From the NCBI RefSeq assembly GCF_025917685.1, contig NZ_CP089518.1:2357001-2421000 (forward strand): a stretch of DNA of 64,000 nucleotides, given 5' to 3'. This document shows, in pieces, positions 53,570 to 62,011 of this stretch. Origin of the DNA: Bacillus cereus. Its GTDB lineage: Bacteria > Bacillota > Bacilli > Bacillales > Bacillaceae_G. The translations under genes and the position numbers were made by a program. Numbering within the stretch: the stretch's first letter is position 1; each line of letters begins with the position of its first letter. Below the pieces are notes generated by a model, which was not told the DNA's origin, searched no databases, and saw only the letters and a list, made by a program, of their open reading frames with translations.

Positions 53570-55543
53570 TTGAAAAAATTATGGATACTGCTTTTCTTTT
53601 GTTTTGCAGTTATGTTGGTAGGATGTAATAAAAATGAACCGCCAAAACAAGCATTTGAAGAATATATCAATTTATGGAATGATAAAAAGTTTGCAAATAT
53701 GTATGATCATTTATCAGAACATGCAAAAAAGACGATTTCCAAAAAGGATTTCGCAGAGAAATATCAAAAAATCTATGATGGTATTGGAGTTAAGAATTTA
53801 AAAGTCAAAACGAAAGGAGAGAATACGAAAGATAAAGAACTTTTTCTTTTTGAAGTTAATATGGATACGGATGGAGGAACTGTTTCATTCATCCATGAAG
53901 CAAAACTCGTGAAAGATAAAGATAAGGAGTCTTGGAAAATAGATTGGACACCAGACTTCATTTTCCCAGGTATGAAAAAAGATTACAAAGTCCGTATGCA
54001 AACAGAACAAGGAAAACGCGGAGAAATATATGATCGAAATGGAAAAGGGCTTGCAACGAATGGTAAAGCGACTGAGGTTGGAATTATTCCAGAGAAACTA
54101 GGTGAAACGGCAGCGCAGACAAAAGAAATAGTAGCACAATTACTTGATATGTCTACAGAAGAGGTCAATCAGAAGCTCGCAGCGAAATGGATAAAACCAG
54201 ACTCCTTTGTACCAATTGGTATTTTAAAAGAGGGAACTAGACAGAATGATTATATTGAATTAGAAGGGGTTTCATCTCGCCCAGTAAATATTCGTACGTA
54301 TCCATTAGGAGAAGCAGCCGCACACTTAACTGGATATATAGGAAAGGTGAATGCAGAGGAGTTAAAATCGCTTCAAAAAAAAGGTTATCAAGCAGATGAT
54401 TTAGTAGGTAAGACGGGTTTAGAGAAAGTACTTGAGAATAAATTGCGTGGTGAAAAGGGTGGACGCGTATTTATAGAAGATGAGAATGGGAAAGAGATTA
54501 AAAACGTAGCAAAAAAAGAAGCAAAAGAAGGGGAAAATGTTACGTTAACAATTGATGCTGCAATTCAAGAAAAAATCTTTAATGAGATGAAAAATGAAGC
54601 AGGATCTAGTGCAGCGGTCAATCCTAAAACGGGTGAAACAATCGCACTTGTAAGTAGCCCTGCTTATAATCCAAATACAATAGTTAGAGGAGCATCAAAA
54701 GCCCAACGAGAAGCATGGAATAACGACTCGAAACTGCCAATGATGAATCGTTTCACACAAGCATTTGTACCAGGTTCCGTATTTAAAACGATTACAGGTG
54801 CAATTGGTTTGGAAACAAACACAATAAACCCTAAGGAAGAATTTAAAATTCAAGGATTAAAGTGGACAAAAGATTCATCTTGGGGAAATTATTATGTAAC
54901 ACGTGTGAAGGAAGCTAGTCCAGTTGATTTTGATAAGGCAATGAAGTACTCTGATAATATTTATTTTGCTCAACAAGCTTTGAAAATGCGAAAAGATCAG
55001 TATGTAAATGAATTTAAGAAATACGGATTTCATGAAAAATTACCAATCGAATACGAATTTCCTATTTCATTAATTGCAAAAGATGGAATAAAAAATGATA
55101 TTCAACTAGCAGACACGGGATACGGACAAGGACAAGTATTAATGACACCACTTCATTTAGCATTAACATATGCGCCAATTGTGAATGAAGGAAATATTCC
55201 GTCGCCACATCTTTTAAAAGAAGCAACAGGAGCGGGGAATTGGAAAGAAAATGTGGTTTCTAAAAAGAATCAAGAGATATTAAAGAGTGCATTAATAAAA
55301 GTGATTAATGACCCTGATGGCGCGGGGAGAATTGCTAAGGTTGATGGTGTAACTCTTGCTGGTAAAACTGGTACAGCAGAACTGAAAGAGTCGAAAGAAG
55401 CAGACGGAAAAGAACTTGGATGGTTTGCAGCTTTTGATGCAAATGCGCCAGACATGATTGTTACCATGATGATCGAAGATGTAAAAGGAAGAGGAGGAAG
55501 TAACGTTCCAGGTGAAAAAGTAAAACATGTATTTCAGAAATAA
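53570..55543 (+). CDS. Class B penicillin-binding protein, MecA-N type lipoprotein
   Basis: 657 residues from TTG 53570 (AAGGGAG upstream). Lipobox VGC with Cys19 makes it a lipoprotein rather than a TM-anchored PBP. Residues about 25-140 form the NTF2-like MecA_N domain, about 150-325 the PBP dimer domain (GKRGEIYDRNGKGLA), and about 340-650 the transpeptidase: GSVFK (catalytic Ser), SDN in KYSDNIY, KTG in AGKTGTAE. It resembles the low-affinity PBP2a/PBP3 class. The SigP box makes it an inducible beta-lactam-tolerance PBP (inference). Confidence 0.9.
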   Translation: MKKLWILLFFCFAVMLVGCNKNEPPKQAFEEYINLWNDKKFANMYDHLSEHAKKTISKKDFAEKYQKIYDGIGVKNLKVKTKGENTKDKELFLFEVNMDTDGGTVSFIHEAKLVKDKDKESWKIDWTPDFIFPGMKKDYKVRMQTEQGKRGEIYDRNGKGLATNGKATEVGIIPEKLGETAAQTKEIVAQLLDMSTEEVNQKLAAKWIKPDSFVPIGILKEGTRQNDYIELEGVSSRPVNIRTYPLGEAAAHLTGYIGKVNAEELKSLQKKGYQADDLVGKTGLEKVLENKLRGEKGGRVFIEDENGKEIKNVAKKEAKEGENVTLTIDAAIQEKIFNEMKNEAGSSAAVNPKTGETIALVSSPAYNPNTIVRGASKAQREAWNNDSKLPMMNRFTQAFVPGSVFKTITGAIGLETNTINPKEEFKIQGLKWTKDSSWGNYYVTRVKEASPVDFDKAMKYSDNIYFAQQALKMRKDQYVNEFKKYGFHEKLPIEYEFPISLIAKDGIKNDIQLADTGYGQGQVLMTPLHLALTYAPIVNEGNIPSPHLLKEATGAGNWKENVVSKKNQEILKSALIKVINDPDGAGRIAKVDGVTLAGKTGTAELKESKEADGKELGWFAAFDANAPDMIVTMMIEDVKGRGGSNVPGEKVKHVFQK

Positions 55544-55575
55544 CACTTAATTATAAGGTGAACTTTTTCACTAAA

Positions 55576-55699
55576 TTTATCCCGCATTAACGGGCAGTAA
55601 GACCTCCATCTCAAAATTCAGCGAAAGCGAAGAAGTTAGGTGGGGGTCGGGCTACCCGTAAAAGTCCGATTGGTGAGGGCTGATTAAAGTTTACTTTAT
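55576..55699 (+). repeat. bcr1-like repeat, lacking the second hairpin
   Basis: 124 bp between TTTAT ends. It begins like the full copies (TTTATCCCGCATTAACGGGC), contains AGGTGGGGG and ACCCGTAAAAGTCCGATTGG, then jumps to CTGATTAAAGTTTACTTTAT; the AATCAGTGGGGG/CCCCCACTGATT hairpin is missing. Confidence 0.78.
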
Positions 55700-55757
55700 T
55701 ATATGTTTGCTTAACTCAAAGGTATAAACTGGTGGAAATATAGAACAATTAAATTTC

Positions 55758-55794
55758 AAAAAAGCATTCTTTCTAATCGAGAATGCTTTTTTGC
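55758..55794. terminator. Intrinsic terminator
   Basis: AAAAAAGCATTCT / AGAATGCTTTTTT 13-bp stem. The gene it serves on the plus strand is the PBP at 53570. Confidence 0.82.
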
Positions 55795-55893
55795 TGCGAC
55801 TCTAGAAAATTGATACCTTATCTTTATTTTCATTTCTGAAAAGTTGGCATTGCTAATGGTAAATAGAAGAGTATAGCAAATTGAAATGGACAA

Positions 55894-56016
55894 GTGGAGT
55901 GTTACGTTAAATTCAAAAAAACAGATTTTTATGAGTGGATTTTTATCATTGTATGCTTTACTTGTTTTTTAGTAGTATTATTCTGCCTGAAAAAAGATAA
56001 ACAATGGAACAAATGA
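55894..56016 (+). CDS. Possible small membrane protein, 40 aa
   Basis: From GTG 55894 the frame reads one transmembrane helix (EWIFIIVCFTCFLVVLFCL) followed by KKDKQWNK, and its stop overlaps the -35 part of the sigP promoter. The RBS is doubtful. A real small protein or chance. Confidence 0.28.
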   Translation: MECYVKFKKTDFYEWIFIIVCFTCFLVVLFCLKKDKQWNK

Positions 56017-56036
56017 AACTTGTATCTTGTCTATAT
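56006..56036 (+). promoter_or_regulatory. SigP-type autoregulatory promoter of sigP-rsiP
   Basis: GGAACAA, 15 bases, TGTCTATAT, 64 bp before the sigP ATG. It differs from the three strongest boxes only in the last bases. Confidence 0.83.
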
Positions 56037-56069
56037 ATTGAAACCATAATAAAAGTGAGGGCAGTTTTA

Positions 56070-56120
56070 TGTTTATTCAAATAAGTTTGAGGTGTGGAAA
56101 TGGAACAGACGTTTATTGAA
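56070..56120 (+). CDS. Possible leader ORF overlapping the start of sigP
   Basis: ATG 56070 follows GTGAGGG, with spacing of 7, better than the RBS of sigP itself. The frame MFIQISLRCGNGTDVY ends at TGA 56118-56120, 18 bp inside sigP. Its translation would run across the sigP RBS and start. Confidence 0.35.
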
Positions 56121-56633
56121 AAGTGTAATCATGATGAGCTGGACTATGTTATAAGAGACTATTGGCAAGATGTATGGAATTATTCATTTATTATTACGAA
56201 AGATCCACACTTATCAGATGATATCACGCAAGATGTATTTATAAAGGTGTTTAAAAATTGGAATTCATTTCGAAAGGAGTCATCTATTAAAACGTGGATA
56301 TTAAAAATCACAAGAAATACGGCAATAAACTATTTGAAATCCTCCTATTTTAAAAGGATATCTTTAATAGGATTTTTTAGTGACGATAAGCAATCCCTGT
56401 CAGCAGAACAAGAATTTTTTAACCAAGAAGAAATGAATGAGGTGTGGAAGGTTGTATTAAAACTACCTAAAAAGCACCGTGAAATAATTATATTGGACGC
56501 AAAATATGAATTATCTTATGAAGAAATGGCTGAAACATTAGGAGTATCCATTGGAACTGTAAAATCGAGATTAAGTAGAGCGAGAAGTAAGGTTTCAAAA
56601 TTAATAGGGGAGGGTAGTAGTGATGAACAATAA
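56100..56633 (+). CDS. sigP: ECF RNA polymerase sigma factor SigP
   Basis: 177 residues from ATG 56100, GAGG 6 bases upstream. Region 2 at about 20-85 (DDITQDVFIKVFKNW is the -10 recognition part) and region 4 at about 115-165 (ELSYEEMAETLGVSIGTVKS). In this species group SigP answers beta-lactams and drives beta-lactamase and PBP genes; here the same promoter motif lies before sigP itself, bla, two PBPs and dacA. Its stop overlaps rsiP by 11 bp. Confidence 0.9.
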   Translation: MEQTFIEKCNHDELDYVIRDYWQDVWNYSFIITKDPHLSDDITQDVFIKVFKNWNSFRKESSIKTWILKITRNTAINYLKSSYFKRISLIGFFSDDKQSLSAEQEFFNQEEMNEVWKVVLKLPKKHREIIILDAKYELSYEEMAETLGVSIGTVKSRLSRARSKVSKLIGEGSSDEQ

Positions 56634-57453
56634 ACAAAATCCTGACTGGTATAGAAAAATAAAAAAAGGTCCAATGGAGAATCGTAAAGATGAAGAAGAA
56701 TTTATTTTTAAAATTAAGCAGTCTATATACGAAAATAATGAAAGGGATTTTGTAAAACATAAAAGCCCGTTTCGTAAAAAAGCATTACCTATTGTAGTTG
56801 TTTTCGTTTGTACAATGTTATTTTTTATTGTTCAACAACCTTGGTTTGATGATAATAAATCACCGGTACAAAGTAGTACTCAAATTAAGTCGAAAACAAA
56901 AGATGAATCTGATCAAGATCCCTCACTAAAACAATTTATGAATGATTTATATCGAAGTACAAATTCAAAAAATGAAAATGACCTTTATAGAGCGTTAAAT
57001 GATGAAGTTCTATTTAAAGGGATTATGTATAAGAAGGATGAATTACAGATTGATGATGATATTTTTCATGAGTTGCAAGTCGCTCTTACAATGGGGGGAG
57101 AATTTGTGAATGATACGAAGAAAGTTTACAAAGTGCCAAGTGGATCGACAGAAAGTAATCAATCAAATCAAGAACACTTTATATATGCAACTGTTACTGG
57201 AAACAAAACGAAAATTTTAGCTGAACCAAAACTAGAATCACAAGTTTTGTATGAAGTATCTAATGATATGGTAAAAGCTTGGATCCCGGAAAAATTGCAA
57301 AATGATGGATATATAAAAATATCGACTATTAACGGTGATACTACTGGATATGTACAAAAAGAGTATGTTTTAACTGATATTAAATATTCTTTCATGTTCG
57401 AAAAGAATCATGAAGGTATATGGAAAATAACGAATATAGAATCTATATGGTAA
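56623..57453 (+). CDS. rsiP: Anti-sigma factor RsiP (membrane protein)
   Basis: 276 residues from ATG 56623 (GGGGAGGG upstream). The N-terminal about 52 residues are cytosolic and bind the sigma factor; one membrane helix lies at about 53-71 (KALPIVVVFVCTMLFF). The extracellular part ends in an SH3-like domain (about 190-260: ILAEPKLESQVLYEV ... NGDTTGYVQKEYV). The start overlaps sigP, giving translational coupling. In the known system it is destroyed by regulated proteolysis once beta-lactams are sensed. Confidence 0.88.
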   Translation: MNNKQNPDWYRKIKKGPMENRKDEEEFIFKIKQSIYENNERDFVKHKSPFRKKALPIVVVFVCTMLFFIVQQPWFDDNKSPVQSSTQIKSKTKDESDQDPSLKQFMNDLYRSTNSKNENDLYRALNDEVLFKGIMYKKDELQIDDDIFHELQVALTMGGEFVNDTKKVYKVPSGSTESNQSNQEHFIYATVTGNKTKILAEPKLESQVLYEVSNDMVKAWIPEKLQNDGYIKISTINGDTTGYVQKEYVLTDIKYSFMFEKNHEGIWKITNIESIW

Positions 57454-57454
57454 A

Positions 57455-57490
57455 AGAGGAAGGTTCACTTTAATGAACCTTCCTCTTTAT
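57455..57490. terminator. Bidirectional intrinsic terminator
   Basis: AGAGGAAGGTTCA / TGAACCTTCCTCT 13-bp stem with a 6-base loop, AT-rich flanks. Lies between rsiP (plus) and the PBP gene at 57465 (minus). Confidence 0.85.
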
Positions 57491-59231
57491 TTTTATTCTC
57501 TTTTTGAAGAGTATCCCAGGAATCTAAAATTTCTGCTGTAACAAGAGCGGCACTATTCTTTTCTGAATTACCACCAGGAATAACAACAGAAATGGCGATT
57601 TGTGGATCTTTGGCAGGAGCATATGCAATGAAAAGAGAATGATTTATCACTCTTTCTTGCTCATTCGGTGAACCTGTTATACCCGTTTTACCTGCGACAT
57701 CAAAGGGCAAGTTTTTAATCTCCTCTATATTGTGACTCATCCCACCTTGCACGACACTCCAAAATTTCATCGGATATCGATTAGAACTTTCTAAGATTGG
57801 TTTAAACTTTTTTGAATCATTACCGTCATGATCAATAATGGCACTTACGATTTGAGGTTTATATTTATCACCTTTACTTGCAAAAGTTGCTGCATATTGG
57901 GCAAGCTGAAGAGGAGTGTGCACTTCATTTCCTCCCCAAGAAGCATTTAATAAAGCGGAGATTCCATTTTCAAACTTATTAGATGGATGAAATTCATATT
58001 TTCCGTCTTCTTCAAAGGGTAAATCGATCCCAGTTTTAGAACGAAGGCCGAATTGCATTAAATAATCTGTCCATATATTTGCTACTTTTTCTATATTCCC
58101 ATTATTTTGGTTGAATAAGGGTAGCGCTACTTTTGCTGTCATAAATGTGTTAGATGAATTAATGATAGCCTGACTCGGTGTGATCTCACCTGTTGGCGTT
58201 CCAGGTGCATTCGTAATGTTATTTTGATTATCATACTGAAAAGTACCTTTATCTAAATAAGTATCTTCAGGTTGAAAAAGCTTTTCGTTTAATCCAATTA
58301 AAATAATAAGGGGCTTTATAGTAGAGGCCATATTTACATAAGATTCACCATACTTTAATTTTTGAATTGCTTTATTTTGCGACAATGATTTGATGTTTTC
58401 TTTTTTAGATGATACATGTGTATGTAATGTATTTGGATCAAAAACTGCTGAGTTGGCCATAGTTAAAATTGCACCAGTTTTTACATCGGTCACTACAGCA
58501 TAACCAGCATTAGCATCAGGTATTTTCTTAAGTTGAGATCTTAATGCTTCCTCTGTTTTTTGCTGCAGCTTAGAATCTAAAGCTAGCCGGACATCTTTTC
58601 CTTTTTGTACTTTTTGAATGTTCCATAAGAACTTTTTATTATTCATTTTAAAAATCAGAGTTTTTTCTGGTTTTCCTTTTAAATCATTTTCATATTGAAG
58701 CTCAATCCCACTTTTACCAACAGGTACATACTTAGAATTAAGGTCATTTTCTACATAACCAATTACTTGTGAAGCAATTTCGTGCTTTGGATAATATCGA
58801 ATCCATTCATCTTTGATTATTACATTATTGGGTTTGTTCTTGTTTATGAATGTAAGTTCACTCTCATTTATGTCAGAGTATAACGGTATATCATTCATAG
58901 TCTGCTTTTTACAAGATTGTTGTAATTGTGATTTCATGTCCTCTGCAGAAATGTCATGTTGAAACTCGCTTGAAAATTGATTGAAAAAAGCTAATGTGTT
59001 TGATGTATCTTGATTCGATAGTTTTTCATCATTAGAAGTGCAATATAGAGATTTAACTTTCTTATTTGTAGCTAGTATTACACCATTTTGATCAAAAATT
59101 TTTCCTCTTTCAGCTGAAGAAGTTGCGATAGTAATTGAAATGAAGTTGATTTTTAATAAAATTAGTAAAATCAAACCTACAAAAGAAAGAATCGCAAAAA
59201 ATCTCCATCTTTTTATTTTTTTATGTAACAT
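57465..59231 (-). CDS. Class B penicillin-binding protein, candidate SigP sensor (PbpP-like)
   Basis: 588 residues from ATG 59231 with GGGAGGG upstream. One N-terminal membrane helix (about 8-30), a short PBP dimer domain (about 35-240), then a transpeptidase: ASTIK (catalytic Ser, Lys), SSN in INSSNTF, KTG in AGKTGITG. It is smaller than usual class B enzymes. It converges on rsiP and lacks a SigP-type box. The PBP that senses beta-lactams for SigP in B. thuringiensis (PbpP) is, as I recall, encoded beside sigP-rsiP, so this is the likely counterpart (inference). Confidence 0.82.
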   Translation of the reverse strand: MLHKKIKRWRFFAILSFVGLILLILLKINFISITIATSSAERGKIFDQNGVILATNKKVKSLYCTSNDEKLSNQDTSNTLAFFNQFSSEFQHDISAEDMKSQLQQSCKKQTMNDIPLYSDINESELTFINKNKPNNVIIKDEWIRYYPKHEIASQVIGYVENDLNSKYVPVGKSGIELQYENDLKGKPEKTLIFKMNNKKFLWNIQKVQKGKDVRLALDSKLQQKTEEALRSQLKKIPDANAGYAVVTDVKTGAILTMANSAVFDPNTLHTHVSSKKENIKSLSQNKAIQKLKYGESYVNMASTIKPLIILIGLNEKLFQPEDTYLDKGTFQYDNQNNITNAPGTPTGEITPSQAIINSSNTFMTAKVALPLFNQNNGNIEKVANIWTDYLMQFGLRSKTGIDLPFEEDGKYEFHPSNKFENGISALLNASWGGNEVHTPLQLAQYAATFASKGDKYKPQIVSAIIDHDGNDSKKFKPILESSNRYPMKFWSVVQGGMSHNIEEIKNLPFDVAGKTGITGSPNEQERVINHSLFIAYAPAKDPQIAISVVIPGGNSEKNSAALVTAEILDSWDTLQKENKNKEEGSLK

Positions 59232-59618
59232 AAAACCCTCCCTTTTTTAGCTTATTTCATCTTATAGTTAATTATTTTTTTTGTAAATGTGGAACAACTT
59301 TATTGTTTAGGTTGTCTATTAAGTATTACAGCAGTCAGAAAGGAACAATCAGTATGAAAAATTAATAGTAAGTCTACGTGTAAGTTTAATATGAGTCATT
59401 ATACAGTTTAGCATTTCTAATGCAAGCGACAAAAAAATAACAGGAAGGGAGATTTATTAATTACCCGGCTAAACCAAAAGGAATGGATGCTTACAAGGAT
59501 TTAGCAAAAAAGTTGAGACGATATTTATAACCGGCCAGCGGTATCTAATATATAGGGAACGCTTTTTGTATTTACTAAGTATTAGAAGCAATTCTCAGAA
59601 GAATTATATGGAGGATTT
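59232..59618. other. Divergent intergenic region with SigP-type promoter
   Basis: 387 bp. Contains the SigP-type box at 59291 and then about 300 nt of leader. In the leader, the frame 59441-59530 reads NYPAKPKGMDAYKDLAKKLR then RYL and stop, coding-like but without a start codon, perhaps a decayed small gene. Confidence 0.5.
59291..59321 (+). promoter_or_regulatory. SigP-type promoter upstream of the 711-residue PBP
   Basis: GGAACAA, 15 bases, TGTCTATTA; about 298 bp before the start codon of the PBP gene at 59619. Confidence 0.83.
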
Positions 59619-61754
59619 ATGATAAAACAAAAAGGAAATAAGCAGAAAACATATATATCTATTCGATTAAATATAATGTTCCTTTGCATCTTTCTGCTAT
59701 TCTCGGCTATTATTATGCAGCTAGGAAAGGTACAAATTGTTGAAGGAGAGGCTTATAAGAACCAAGTGGAAAACAGTCAAAATGAAAAAACTAGTATTCC
59801 GGTTCCACGTGGACAAATTCTAGATCGAGAAGGAAAAATGGTTGTTAATAATCAATCTCTTCGTACGATTACGTATACAAGGGTGAAGGGGATAACGAGT
59901 AAAGACATTTTAAAAACAGCAAAAGACTTGGCAATAGTACTTGAAATGCCTGAGCAAGATATAAATAAATTAACTGATATCGATAAAAAAGATTTCTGGA
60001 TGCAATTGAATACAAAACGTGCGGAATCAAAGATTACTAAAAAAGACATAGGAAAGTTTAAAGAAAAGGGAATAGAGGGAAAAGAGCTAGACAAAAAGAT
60101 TGAAGATTTAAGACGAAGTCGTGTGACAGAAGTGGAATTGGCAGAATTAACAGCACAAGACTTAAAGGTGTTAGCTATTAAAAGTAAAATGAGTTCAGGT
60201 TATCAACTGACACCACAAATTATTAAAAAAGATGTAACAGATCAAGAGTATGCGCGCATAAGTGAAAACCTTGCGGAGTTTCCAGGAGTAGATGCAACAG
60301 TTGATTGGGAACGGAATTATGTAAATGGTAATTTATTTCGTTCCGTGTTAGGTAATATTACAAGTAGTGAAGAAGGATTACCGAAAGAAAACTTAGATTC
60401 TTATTTGGTACGTGGATATAACCGTAATGATCGTGTAGGAAAAAGTTATATTGAACAACGATATGAAGATGTGTTACACGGCACAAAAGAAGAAGTGAAA
60501 AACATTACTGATAAATCAGGAAACATTGTTAGCGCAGAAATAATCTCTAAAGGAAAAAGTGGTAATAGTTTAACATTAACGATTGATATGGAATTACAAA
60601 AAAAAGTGGAAGAAAGTATTGAGAAAAATTTGAGAGCTTTTAAGAGTTCAGAGCCACTGTTGGACCGAGCTTTTGTCGTCATGACGAATCCAAATAATGG
60701 GCAGATTTTATCTATGGCAGGCAAAAAGATTGTAGAAAAAGAAGGGAAAATAGAGATTGAGGATTTGGCATTAGGTAACATGACAACTTCGTATGAGCTA
60801 GGGTCAGCTGTAAAAGGTGCTACTTTATTAACTGGATATGAGACAGGGGCAATACATCCAGGAGATCAATTTTATGATGCACCGATGAAATTTAAAGGTA
60901 CACAAGCTAAGAAATCGTGGAACGTATCTGGTTTTGGTAATATTAACGATTTAAGAGCTTTACAAGTTTCTTCGAATGTATACATGTTCCAGACAGCTTT
61001 AAAAATTGCGGGAGTTAATTACGTACCAAATGGTTCGTTGGATATTAAACAAGAAGCATTTGATACGATGCGCTATTATTTTAAGCAATTTGGTTTAGGC
61101 GTCCCAACAGGTATTGATTTACCGAATGAAATAATTGGACAAACGAGAAAAGTAGATAGTCAACCTGGTTTTTTATTAGATTTTTCTATCGGTCAGTATG
61201 ATACGTATACGCCATTGCAATTGGCACAATATATTTCAACGATTGCAAATGGTGGATATCGTATGCAGCCCCAAATTGTACAAGAAATACGAGAACAATC
61301 AATAAAAGAAGAAGAGGTTGGCAAAGTTATACGCTCTATAGAGCCTGTCGTATTAAATCGAGTTGATATGAAGAAAGAACATATTGATCGGATAAAAGAA
61401 GGCTTTAGATGGGTATTCCAAGAAGGTGATGGAACTGGAGTGAAGTATTTCAAAAATGCTCCATATAAACCAGCAGGAAAGACAGGGACAGCTCAAACTG
61501 TATATGGTGGAGATGATCCTATTGGTAGAAATGCAAAAGGAGAACGTATGGAATGTTATAACTTAACATTAGTTGGATATGCTCCATATGATAATCCAGA
61601 AGTAGCATTTTCTGTAGTAGTCCCATGGCTTCATGATGATAAAAATGGAATTAATTCTATAATTGGAAAGGAAGTTTTAGATGCATACTTTGATTTAAAA
61701 CAGCAACGTATACATGGTGAAGCTGCTAGTACAGTTAGTTCGAATCAAAATTAG
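59619..61754 (+). CDS. Class B penicillin-binding protein (PBP2-type)
   Basis: 711 residues, RBS TGGAGG. A membrane helix at about 17-37 is followed by a large dimer domain (SIPVPRGQILDREGKMVVNN at about 62-81; extended head region to 330) and the transpeptidase (about 345-690): catalytic Ser in LGSAVKG, SSN in VSSNVYM, KTG in AGKTGTAQ. No PASTA domains. Septal or elongation-type transpeptidase; its SigP-type box suggests induction by beta-lactams. Confidence 0.9.
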   Translation: MIKQKGNKQKTYISIRLNIMFLCIFLLFSAIIMQLGKVQIVEGEAYKNQVENSQNEKTSIPVPRGQILDREGKMVVNNQSLRTITYTRVKGITSKDILKTAKDLAIVLEMPEQDINKLTDIDKKDFWMQLNTKRAESKITKKDIGKFKEKGIEGKELDKKIEDLRRSRVTEVELAELTAQDLKVLAIKSKMSSGYQLTPQIIKKDVTDQEYARISENLAEFPGVDATVDWERNYVNGNLFRSVLGNITSSEEGLPKENLDSYLVRGYNRNDRVGKSYIEQRYEDVLHGTKEEVKNITDKSGNIVSAEIISKGKSGNSLTLTIDMELQKKVEESIEKNLRAFKSSEPLLDRAFVVMTNPNNGQILSMAGKKIVEKEGKIEIEDLALGNMTTSYELGSAVKGATLLTGYETGAIHPGDQFYDAPMKFKGTQAKKSWNVSGFGNINDLRALQVSSNVYMFQTALKIAGVNYVPNGSLDIKQEAFDTMRYYFKQFGLGVPTGIDLPNEIIGQTRKVDSQPGFLLDFSIGQYDTYTPLQLAQYISTIANGGYRMQPQIVQEIREQSIKEEEVGKVIRSIEPVVLNRVDMKKEHIDRIKEGFRWVFQEGDGTGVKYFKNAPYKPAGKTGTAQTVYGGDDPIGRNAKGERMECYNLTLVGYAPYDNPEVAFSVVVPWLHDDKNGINSIIGKEVLDAYFDLKQQRIHGEAASTVSSNQN

Positions 61755-61836
61755 AACAATATGTGCACTTTTCTCAGGGAAAGAGCCCCTGTTTATATAA
61801 AAACCTTAATAAGTTAAATAAAAAGGAAGATTTAAG

Positions 61837-61878
61837 ATAAGAGATAGCAGCTAACATAGTTGCTATCTCTTATTTTTG
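61837..61878 (+). terminator. Intrinsic terminator after PBP gene
   Basis: ATAAGAGATAGCA / TGCTATCTCTTAT perfect 13-bp stem, followed by TTTTTG. Confidence 0.87.
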
Positions 61879-61918
61879 TTAATATCTTGGCTACTAGTTA
61901 AAAAGGTTTTAAATTTAT

Positions 61919-61949
61919 GGAACAAACTTGTTTCCTAGTTGGTCTATTA
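61919..61949 (+). promoter_or_regulatory. SigP-type promoter of the beta-lactamase gene
   Basis: GGAACAA, 15 bases, GGTCTATTA; 63 bp before the bla start. First base of the -10 part is G rather than T. Confidence 0.82.
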
Positions 61950-62011
61950 TGTGTACGTATAAAAACAGGTGTTCAAATTGGATACAGTGTATTGAAAATT
62001 TGAAAGGAATG

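Larger units (their letters stand above)
55544..56099. other. Intergenic region upstream of sigP
   Basis: 556 bp. It holds a truncated bcr1-like repeat, a terminator at 55758-55794, a possible 40-codon ORF (55894-56016), the SigP-type box at 56006 and a possible leader ORF (56070-56120) overlapping sigP. Confidence 0.55.

Noticed and set aside
55735..55775. GAACAA at about 55742 as a sixth SigP-type box
   Set aside because: It reads TAGAACAA and no GTCTAT follows at 15 bases; the site lies just before a terminator.
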